35,394 bases of DNA from Clostridiales bacterium (GTDB lineage: Bacteria; Bacillota; Clostridia; Oscillospirales; Oscillospiraceae): the NCBI GenBank assembly GCA_022764045.1, contig JALERU010000085.1, positions 1 to 35,394 of the forward strand, in the 5' to 3' direction. Within the stretch, counting starts at the first letter, position 1; every line of letters starts with the position of its first letter. Positions 7,874 to 12,985 of the stretch are shown piece after piece. The position numbers and the translations under genes are program-made. The notes beneath the pieces were generated by a model that saw only the letters and a program-made list of their open reading frames with translations, did not search any database and was not told the origin of the DNA.

Positions 7874-7901
7874 TTGACAACCTCACGCAAAATGGTATAA
7901 T
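7874..7901 (+). promoter_or_regulatory. consensus promoter of small RNA copy 1
   Basis: TTGACA (7874-7879), a 16-base spacer and TATAAT (7896-7901). No ORF with a ribosome binding site follows on this strand, only the small RNA. Confidence 0.85.
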
Positions 7902-7904
7902 AAA

Positions 7905-7998
7905 GGCACGGGTACTGCGACAAGCGGTTTCGGCCCGATAGAGATTTCTAAAATAACTTAGAAACCGTCACTTGGCAGAGTGGCGGTTTCTGCTCTTT
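7905..7998 (+). ncRNA. candidate small antisense RNA, copy 1
   Basis: This transcript of about 90 nt is predicted from a consensus promoter and a terminal hairpin. It begins GGCACGGGTACTGC and contains an ACTGC-GACAA-GCGGT hairpin enclosed by GGG/CCC. Then comes an AT-rich TTTCTAA/TTAGAAA inverted repeat, and it ends with the 12-bp hairpin 7960-7991. It is repeated almost exactly at 8216-8312; between the copies stems are kept and loop bases vary. Its 3' part is antisense to the last codons of the 25-codon ORF at 7968-8045 and to that mRNA's terminator. By analogy with type I toxin-antitoxin loci it may restrain that mRNA. It is not assigned to any RNA family I know. Confidence 0.7.
7960..7991. 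terminator. shared bidirectional terminator hairpin of small RNA and peptide mRNA
   Basis: AGAAACCG (7960-7967) pairs with CGGTTTCT (7984-7991). TCAC/GTGG pairing extends it to about 12 bp, with loop TTGGCAGA. Minus-strand transcription leaves it into a TTATTTT run; plus-strand transcription leaves it into GCTCTTT. The left arm can instead pair with the upstream TTTCTAA or with the GCGGTTTC of the 5' hairpin, so competing folds exist. Confidence 0.7.
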
Positions 7999-8045
7999 AC
8001 GATGATCGTTACGGTAAACCGTCCGATATGTAACGTAATTCGCAT
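7968..8045 (-). CDS. 25-residue peptide, candidate type I toxin-like small protein
   Basis: ATG at 8045 and TGA at 7968-7970 give a 25-residue basic peptide. It opens MRITLHIGRFTVTIIVK, mostly beta-branched and hydrophobic, and ends in the charged SRNRHSAK. A perfect GGAGG (minus strand, 8054-8058) sits 8 bases before the ATG, and a consensus promoter lies 70-100 bases upstream. The Shine-Dalgarno is the right arm of a 5-bp GC hairpin. The last codons form an arm of the terminator. A small RNA is transcribed convergently over the 3' end. These traits are those of type I toxin genes, but the hydrophobic stretch is shorter than in Fst, TxpA or Hok. A leader peptide is the main alternative. I know no named family. 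Confidence 0.6.
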   Translation of the reverse strand: MRITLHIGRFTVTIIVKSRNRHSAK

Positions 8046-8053
8046 TGGCGTCA

Positions 8054-8067
8054 CCTCCTCTCGGAGG
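8054..8067 (-). promoter_or_regulatory. Shine-Dalgarno-sequestering hairpin of the peptide mRNA
   Basis: On the minus strand CCTCC-GAGA-GGAGG places the whole ribosome binding site in a 5-bp GC stem, so initiation should need refolding or processing. Confidence 0.65.
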
Positions 8068-8071
8068 ATGT

Positions 8072-8107
8072 GGCCGAAACCGCCTGCCGTTGTTGCAGTA
8101 CACGTGC
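8072..8107 (-). repeat. inverted partial copy of the small-RNA 5' end
   Basis: Read on the minus strand from the predicted start of the peptide mRNA, GCACGTGTACTGCAACAA and GCGGTTTCGGCC match the first part of the plus-strand small RNA at 29 of 31 positions, with 6 extra bases in the loop. The ACTGC/GCGGT stem is kept. The outer stem is GUG/CAC here and GGG/CCC there. Confidence 0.75.
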
Positions 8108-8115
8108 TTGATAAG

Positions 8116-8145
8116 ATTGTAGCATTTCCCGGCGTTTTTTGTCAA
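8116..8145 (-). promoter_or_regulatory. consensus promoter of the peptide mRNA
   Basis: On the minus strand TTGACA (8140-8145), an 18-base spacer and TACAAT (8116-8121). The predicted start near 8109 gives a leader of about 65 nt before the ATG. Confidence 0.8.
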
Positions 8146-8183
8146 CGCCGATCTGTGATTCTGAGGAATCCTTTTCTCTGTTG

Positions 8184-8212
8184 TTGACATGGCGGAGGGA
8201 AATGGTTATAAT
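8184..8212 (+). promoter_or_regulatory. consensus promoter of small RNA copy 2
   Basis: TTGACA (8184-8189), a 17-base spacer and TATAAT (8207-8212). It is followed by the second copy of the small RNA. Confidence 0.85.
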
Positions 8213-8215
8213 AAA

Positions 8216-8312
8216 GGCACGGGTACTGCGACAAGCGGTTTCAGCCCGATACAGTGTTCTAAATTGTAATTTAGAAACCGTCACTTGGCAGAGTGGCGGT
8301 TTCTGTTATCCC
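8216..8312 (+). ncRNA. candidate small antisense RNA, copy 2 (orphan)
   Basis: This near-identical copy of 7905-7998 has the same 5' hairpin with GGG/CCC, a longer TTCTAAATT/AATTTAGAA inverted repeat, and the same terminal hairpin (8273-8304). The convergent peptide gene is missing here. Only its last codons, reading NRNRHSAK on the minus strand, survive in the hairpin. The thrS promoter begins 12 bases later. It could act in trans on the neighbouring peptide mRNA. Confidence 0.65.
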
Positions 8313-8323
8313 TCTTTGCCCCC

Positions 8324-8352
8324 TTGACAATTTCCCCCCGCAAGCATATAAT
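8324..8352 (+). promoter_or_regulatory. promoter of the thrS T-box operon
   Basis: TTGACA (8324-8329), a 17-base spacer and TATAAT (8347-8352), both perfect. Confidence 0.9.
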
Positions 8353-8358
8353 ACGTTC

Positions 8359-8625
8359 ATCGAAACAAGCAACGACGGGAACCTTCCCGGCTCCGCTGCA
8401 CAGAGAGGGCGCGCCAAAGGCTGCAAGCGCGCCTGCGAAGCGGACCGGTGACAGCACCATCCCCGAGCTGCCCACCGAACCCTTTCGGGAAGTAGACTGG
8501 GCCGGGCGCCGCCCGTTACAGCGGGAAACGAAGCGGCATGCTGTTTTGGCGTGCAAGCAGGGTGGAACCGCGAGATAGCTTACTATCCCGCCCCTGAAGA
8601 ACCATCAGGGGCGGGTTTCTTTTTT
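8359..8625 (+). ncRNA. T-box leader (threonine) with terminator
   Basis: The T-box consensus AGGGTGGAACCGCG is at 8559-8572. It is followed by the intrinsic terminator CCCGCCCCTGA (8587-8597) / TCAGGGGCGGG (8605-8615) and a T tract. Upstream lies a long structured Stem I region. An ACC triplet at 8444-8446, in GCGGACCGGTGACAGC, is a good candidate specifier for Thr. Uncharged tRNA-Thr would bind the specifier and the TGGA bulge, favouring the antiterminator and read-through into thrS. The exact specifier position is inferred. Confidence 0.93.
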
Positions 8626-8654
8626 ACGCCCCAAAGAATGAGGAGGAAGCAACC

Positions 8655-10421
8655 ATGTCTGACGCAAATCTGTACACCTTTGAAAACCCCGAATACAAGC
8701 GCACCTACTGGCACACCTGTTCCCATGTGCTGGCCCAGGCCATGAAGCGGCTCCACCCCGAGGTGAAGCTGGCCATCGGCCCGTCCATTGAGAACGGTTT
8801 TTACTACGACTTCGACACCCCCGAACCCTTCTCCGAGACCCAGCTGGCGGAGCTGGAGGCCGAGATGCGGAAGATCTGCAAGGAAAAGCTGAAGCTGGAG
8901 CGATTCGAGCTGCCCCAGGCCGAGGCGGTGAAGTTCATGGAGGAGAAGGGCGAGCCCTATAAGGTGGAGCTCATCAACGACCTGCCCGAGGACGCCACCA
9001 TCTCCTTCTACAAGCAGGGCGAGTTCACCGACCTGTGCGCCGGCCCCCACTTGGACTCCACCGGCCGCATCAAGGGCAACGCCATCAAGCTCACCGCCTG
9101 TAACGCCGCCTACTGGCGGGGAGACTCCAACCGCCAGACCCTCCAGCGGATCTACGGCATCGCCTTCCCCAAGAAGGACGAGCTGGACGAGTACCTGGCC
9201 CGGATTGAGGAGGCCAAGAAGCGGGACCACCGGAAGCTGGGCAAGGAGCTGGGCCTGTTCATGATGACCGAGGAAGGCCCCGGCTTCCCCTTCTTCCTGC
9301 CCAAGGGCATGGTGCTGAAAAACACCCTGCTGGAGTATTGGCGCGCCTGCCACAAGCGTTACGGCTATGTGGAGATCGCCACCCCCATCATCCTCAACCA
9401 GGAGCTGTGGCACCGCTCCGGCCACTGGGACCACTATAAGGACAACATGTACACCACCGTCATCGACGAGGAGGATTACGCCGTCAAGCCCATGAACTGC
9501 CCCGGCGGCATGCTGGTGTATAAGAACGAGCCTCACTCCTACCGTGACCTCCCCCTGCGCATGGCGGAGCTGGGTCTGGTCCACCGCCACGAGATGTCCG
9601 GTGCCCTCCACGGCCTCTTCCGGGTCCGCTGCTTCACCCAGGACGACGCACACATCTTCATGACCCCCGACCAGATGAAGGACGAGATCAAGAACGTGGT
9701 GAAGATCTTTGACGAGATCTATTCCACCTTCGGCCTGTCCTATCAGATCGAGCTGTCCACCATGCCCGAGGACCACATGGGCGACGAGAAGGTCTGGCAG
9801 TTCGCTGAGGAGACCCTCCAGGCCGCCATCCAGGAGATGGGCAAGGACTTCGTCCTGAACCCCGGCGACGGCGCCTTCTACGGCCCCAAGCTGGACTTCC
9901 ACCTGGCCGACTCCCTGGGCCGGACCTGGCAGTGCGGCACCATCCAGCTGGACTTCCAGATGCCCGAGCGCTTTGAGTTGGAGTATGTGGGCGAGGACGG
10001 CGAGAAGCACCGCCCCGTCATGATCCACCGGGCCCTGCTGGGCTCCATCGAGCGGTTCATCGGGGTGATCACCGAGCACTTTGCCGGCGCTTTCCCCGTG
10101 TGGCTGTCTCCCGTCCAGGTGAAGGTCCTGCCCGTCACCGACCGGGCCGCCGCCTACGCCGACGACATCGCCGCCCAGCTGGATGGGGCCGGCTTCCGGG
10201 TGGAAGTGGACCACCGCAACGAGAAGATCGGCAAGAAGATCCGCGAGGGTCAGCTGGAGAAGGTTCCCTATATGCTGGTGGTGGGCGACCGGGACATGGA
10301 AAACGGCACCGTCTCCCCCCGTCACCGGGTCAAGGGCGACCTGGGCGCCATGTCCTTTGCAGACTTCCAGGCCATGCTGAAAAAGGTCGTGGACGAGAAG
10401 CTGAAGGACAGCGACCTGTAA
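8655..10421 (+). CDS. thrS: threonyl-tRNA synthetase lacking the TGS domain
   Basis: The cytoplasmic enzyme of 588 residues charges tRNA-Thr. The editing domain is at the N terminus with zinc-type motifs HTCSH (HxxxH) and CAGPH. The class II catalytic core follows: PMNCPGGM near residue 280 (Zn-binding Cys), HRHEMSGALHGLFRVR (motif 2), and MIHRALLGSIERF (motif 3). The anticodon-binding domain ends the protein. Usual length is about 640; the missing part is the N-terminal TGS domain. That the start is right is shown by AGGAGG at 8641-8646 and by the terminator immediately upstream, which leaves no room for more coding sequence. A T-box regulates it. An unknown gene follows by 33 bases. Confidence 0.97.
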   Translation: MSDANLYTFENPEYKRTYWHTCSHVLAQAMKRLHPEVKLAIGPSIENGFYYDFDTPEPFSETQLAELEAEMRKICKEKLKLERFELPQAEAVKFMEEKGEPYKVELINDLPEDATISFYKQGEFTDLCAGPHLDSTGRIKGNAIKLTACNAAYWRGDSNRQTLQRIYGIAFPKKDELDEYLARIEEAKKRDHRKLGKELGLFMMTEEGPGFPFFLPKGMVLKNTLLEYWRACHKRYGYVEIATPIILNQELWHRSGHWDHYKDNMYTTVIDEEDYAVKPMNCPGGMLVYKNEPHSYRDLPLRMAELGLVHRHEMSGALHGLFRVRCFTQDDAHIFMTPDQMKDEIKNVVKIFDEIYSTFGLSYQIELSTMPEDHMGDEKVWQFAEETLQAAIQEMGKDFVLNPGDGAFYGPKLDFHLADSLGRTWQCGTIQLDFQMPERFELEYVGEDGEKHRPVMIHRALLGSIERFIGVITEHFAGAFPVWLSPVQVKVLPVTDRAAAYADDIAAQLDGAGFRVEVDHRNEKIGKKIREGQLEKVPYMLVVGDRDMENGTVSPRHRVKGDLGAMSFADFQAMLKKVVDEKLKDSDL

Positions 10422-10454
10422 GTTCCCCAGACCAACCCACCAGGAGGACAGCCT

Positions 10455-10856
10455 ATGTTTTTGGAAACCACCCCCCAGGGGAAGATCTACAAAGAGCTGG
10501 CGGAGGACCACTTTGCGGACCCCGCCGGCCTGGGTAAGTACGCCCTCTTCCTCCGCCCCTCCCACGGGGACCTGATCCCCGCCCCCCAGATGGAGCCCAG
10601 CCTCCTCCTCACAGGCCGCTACCGGCCCATCACCCTGGAGGGCCGCAACCTCTTCGCCGCCAAGGACTTTTACGCCTTCTTCAAGCACGTGGAGGAGAAG
10701 GGCATCGAGATGACCCACAAGGGGGTGGTGGTCATCGCCATGAACAAGCTCCGGGAGATCCTGCTGGAGAGCCCGGAGGCCCTGGACAACGCCCGGCTGA
10801 CCGCCGACGGGCGGAACCTGTATCTCATCAAAAACAAAAGCACCAACATTCTTTGA
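10455..10856 (+). CDS. conserved hypothetical protein, 133 residues
   Basis: I do not recognise this protein. It starts MFLETTPQGKIYKELAEDHF and is soluble in appearance, without signal peptide or membrane segment. There are alternating hydrophobic strands (YALFLRPSHGDLIPAPQMEP, VVVIAMNKLREILL) and a basic end (YLIKNKSTNIL). AGGAGGA at 10442-10448 supports the ATG. It sits 33 bases after thrS, in the same direction, and shares a strong terminator with it. It is therefore probably part of the T-box-controlled unit and responds to threonine supply. The function is unknown. Confidence 0.8.
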   Translation: MFLETTPQGKIYKELAEDHFADPAGLGKYALFLRPSHGDLIPAPQMEPSLLLTGRYRPITLEGRNLFAAKDFYAFFKHVEEKGIEMTHKGVVVIAMNKLREILLESPEALDNARLTADGRNLYLIKNKSTNIL

Positions 10857-10866
10857 ACCACAAACG

Positions 10867-10905
10867 AGCCGTGGCCGCTTGCATCCAAGCGGCCACGGCT
10901 TTTTG
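10867..10905 (+). terminator. terminator of the thrS operon
   Basis: A perfect 14-bp stem AGCCGTGGCCGCTT (10867-10880) / AAGCGGCCACGGCT (10887-10900) is followed by TTTT. Confidence 0.93.
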
Positions 10906-10910
10906 AGCAT

Positions 10911-11037
10911 AAAACTCGTTAAAAAATTTTCGTTTTTATAGCGCGAAGCGCGTCGAGTTTTGTATGAGACGGGGCGGTGCGAAGCACCGCCAGCACGCGT
11001 AGCGTGCGTGTTTCAAATGAAAGAATTTCATTTGAAA
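10911..11037. repeat. array of four hairpins with three-base GNA loops
   Basis: In order: an outer AAAACTCG (10911-10918) / CGAGTTTT (10954-10961) pair enclosing GCGC-GAA-GCGC (10941-10951); GGCGGTGC-GAA-GCACCGCC (10973-10991); GCACGC-GTA-GCGTGC (10993-11007); and TTTCAAATGAAA-GAA-TTTCATTTGAAA (11011-11037). All stems are perfect and every loop is GAA or GTA. There is no ORF, no T tract and no similarity to the other repeat family here. The GCGAAGC core is known as an exceptionally stable DNA mini-hairpin, which may point to a single-stranded DNA role. Confidence 0.8.
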
Positions 11038-11078
11038 TTAGTATTACTGTCTATGGGGGTGTTCCGGGTTGGGGGAGG

Positions 11079-11528
11079 TCAATCCTCCCTCTTGCGCCAG
11101 TGCTTCAGGGTGGGAAGATAGCCCTCAAAATGGGCCCGCACCTGGTCGGGGGGCCAGCTTTCGTTGGACATGTGCTGGGCCAGAAAGTCCAGCAGCTCCG
11201 CCTGGTTGGCGTAGACAAACTTCCCGTCGGCGTAGCACCACTTGCAGTAGTCCTCGTTGAAGGTCCCGTCAGGCTCCCGGCTCAAAAGGCTGTCCTCCAG
11301 GGGCATGCCGCAGCATTGGCAGACCAGGCTGCGGGGGGAGCCCAGCAGGGTGTTGATGGAGACGTCAAACAGGCGGGAGAGTTCCTTCAGGGTTTCCACG
11401 TTGGGGGTGGTCTCTCCGGCCTCCCAGCGGGAGACGGCCTGCCTGGTGACAAAGAGCTTTTCCGCCAGCTGGTCCTGGGTCAGGTGGTTCCTTTGGCGCA
11501 GCTGCCGTAAAATATCCTGTGGTTTCAT
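11079..11528 (-). CDS. Cro/cI-type HTH regulator with C-terminal zinc ribbon
   Basis: The 149-residue protein combines an N-terminal HTH_3 domain (LRQRNHLTQDQLAEKL, recognition helix VTRQAVSRWEAGETTPN, residues about 6-60) with a zinc-ribbon domain. The latter has CQCCGMPLEDS and CKWCYADGKF, four cysteines in two pairs, matching the putative zinc-ribbon family zf-ribbon_2. The pairing of these two domains is common in Clostridia. The start ATG at 11528 is set by GAGGTGATCGCC upstream; the frame stays open far beyond it into the next gene's antisense, which is not coding. It lies 92 bases downstream of the FAD oxidoreductase gene. A CAACCGGTTG palindrome at 11577-11586 lies upstream and could be its operator. 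Confidence 0.9.
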   Translation of the reverse strand: MKPQDILRQLRQRNHLTQDQLAEKLFVTRQAVSRWEAGETTPNVETLKELSRLFDVSINTLLGSPRSLVCQCCGMPLEDSLLSREPDGTFNEDYCKWCYADGKFVYANQAELLDFLAQHMSNESWPPDQVRAHFEGYLPTLKHWRKRED

Positions 11529-11620
11529 GGCGATCACCTCAAGAAGAGTATGCCACAGCCTCCGCCGGAAAGCAAGCAACCGGTTGTTGCGGCGGGGGTT
11601 GTCCGGTGAGGGGAGGGGAG

Positions 11621-12985
11621 TCACGCCTCTCCGCTCACCACAAGATCCACTCCCAGGCCAAAGGGGTCCTTGGCCGCCACGTCGCCGGGCAGCCGGGCGG
11701 TCTCCGGGAGCTGGAGGGGGCGCAGGCGTTCCATACACCACAGCAGCTTTTCTTTGGGGACTCCGGCGGCGGTTTTCACGGGGACCAGCCGGCCGTTGGG
11801 GTCCTTCAGGGTGGTGGTCAGCACCCGCTTGGGGGCCACGGCCTCCTGCCGGGCGTATTCCTCCCCCTTGGGGCAGCCGTTGCCCTTGGCCTCGCCGCCG
11901 GGCAGCAGGGTCACCCGGCACCCCTTGGGGCAGAGGACGCAGGTGGTCACCCCCGGCTGGGGGAGGCCCTTGGCCATGGCGTTGGAGGTCTCCGGGGGCA
12001 TGGGTTCCAGGGCCAGGCCCCGGACGAACCGGGCGGCGTTGGCCCCGGCAGCCTGGCCCTGGCGGGTGACAAAGTCCGCCAGATCCATCACCCGCCGGCT
12101 GTTGCCGCAGGAAAAGACGCCGGGGACATTGGTCTGCAAGCATGCATCGGTGAGGGCCCCGTTGGTGACGGGGTCCAGCCGGACGCCTCCCTGAGCACCT
12201 ACCTCGTTTTCCGGGATGAGGCCCACCGAGAGGAGCAGGGTGTCGCAGTCCACCCGCCGCTGGGTGCCGGGGATAGGCTGGCCGCAGTCGTCCAGCCGGC
12301 TCAGCTCCACCCCCTCCAGCCGCTTCCGGCCGAAAATGGCGGTGACGGTGTGGCGCAGGTGGAGGGGGATGCCGAAGTCGTACAGGCATTGGCTCACGTT
12401 GCGCTCCAGCCCCCCGGGGACGGCATTCATTTCCGCCACGCACAGGACCGTGGCCCCCTCCAGGGTCAGCCGCCGGGCCATGATGAGCCCGATGTCCCCG
12501 GAGCCCAAAATGACCACCCGGCGGCCCACCATCAGGTTCTTGGTGTTCATCAGGTTCTGGGCCGCCCCGGCGGTGTAGATCCCCGCCGGACGGGTGCCGG
12601 GGATGGCGATGGCCCCCCGGGTCCGCTCCCGGCAGCCGGTGGCCAGGACCACCGCCCCGGCCCGGCAGGTGAGCAGCCCCCGGCGGGTGACGGCGGTGAG
12701 GGTGCGGTCAGGGGCCAGCCCCGTGACCATGGCCCCGGTGAGGAGGGCGGCCCCCGCCTCTTGGGCCTCCAGCCGGGCCCGGCGGGCGTACTCCGGCCCG
12801 GTGAGGGCCGCCCGGTAATGGACCAGCCCAAAGCCGTCGTGGAGGCATTGGTTGAGGATGCCCCCCACCTTGTCTTCCCGTTCCAGCACCAGGACGGAAT
12901 CCGCCCCGGCCTCCCGGGCTCCTTTGGCGGCGGCCAGGCCCCCCGGCCCGCCCCCTACGATGACCACGTCGCAGTTTCGTTCCAT
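11621..12985 (-). CDS. FAD-dependent oxidoreductase fused to DUF1667
   Basis: This is a 454-residue protein. Residues 1 to about 340 are a pyridine nucleotide-disulfide-type flavoprotein: FAD-binding DVVIVGGGPGGLAAA, ATGCRERTRGA, a second dinucleotide site VVILGSGDIGLIMARRL, and a closing NVPGVFSCGNSRRVMDLADF. From residue 346 the protein continues as DUF1667: CVLCPKGCRV and NGCPKGEEYARQE, a cysteine pattern able to hold a metal or Fe-S centre. DUF1667 is often a separate gene after this oxidoreductase, so this looks like a fusion. The start overlaps the upstream gene's stop by 1 base (TGATG at 12987-12983). Together with the GlpA-like protein it probably forms a glycerol-3-phosphate or related dehydrogenase complex; the substrate is inferred. 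Confidence 0.9.
   Translation of the reverse strand: MERNCDVVIVGGGPGGLAAAKGAREAGADSVLVLEREDKVGGILNQCLHDGFGLVHYRAALTGPEYARRARLEAQEAGAALLTGAMVTGLAPDRTLTAVTRRGLLTCRAGAVVLATGCRERTRGAIAIPGTRPAGIYTAGAAQNLMNTKNLMVGRRVVILGSGDIGLIMARRLTLEGATVLCVAEMNAVPGGLERNVSQCLYDFGIPLHLRHTVTAIFGRKRLEGVELSRLDDCGQPIPGTQRRVDCDTLLLSVGLIPENEVGAQGGVRLDPVTNGALTDACLQTNVPGVFSCGNSRRVMDLADFVTRQGQAAGANAARFVRGLALEPMPPETSNAMAKGLPQPGVTTCVLCPKGCRVTLLPGGEAKGNGCPKGEEYARQEAVAPKRVLTTTLKDPNGRLVPVKTAAGVPKEKLLWCMERLRPLQLPETARLPGDVAAKDPFGLGVDLVVSGEA

Noticed and set aside
7890-8305. CRISPR array or insertion-sequence ends as explanation of the two direct repeats
   Set aside because: Only two copies of about 105 bases exist, each with its own promoter and terminal hairpin. 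There are no spacers of uniform length, no transposase and no target duplication, so small RNA genes fit better.
8583-10910. 775-codon ORF on the minus strand over thrS and the following gene
   Set aside because: Mirror-frame shadow: repetitive LVDVHLGGG-like composition and no initiation signal. thrS is certain on the other strand.
10911-11037. Ordinary Rho-independent terminators as explanation of the hairpin array
   Set aside because: The thrS operon already ends at 10905, none of the stems is followed by a T tract on either strand, and the loops are all three-base GNA.
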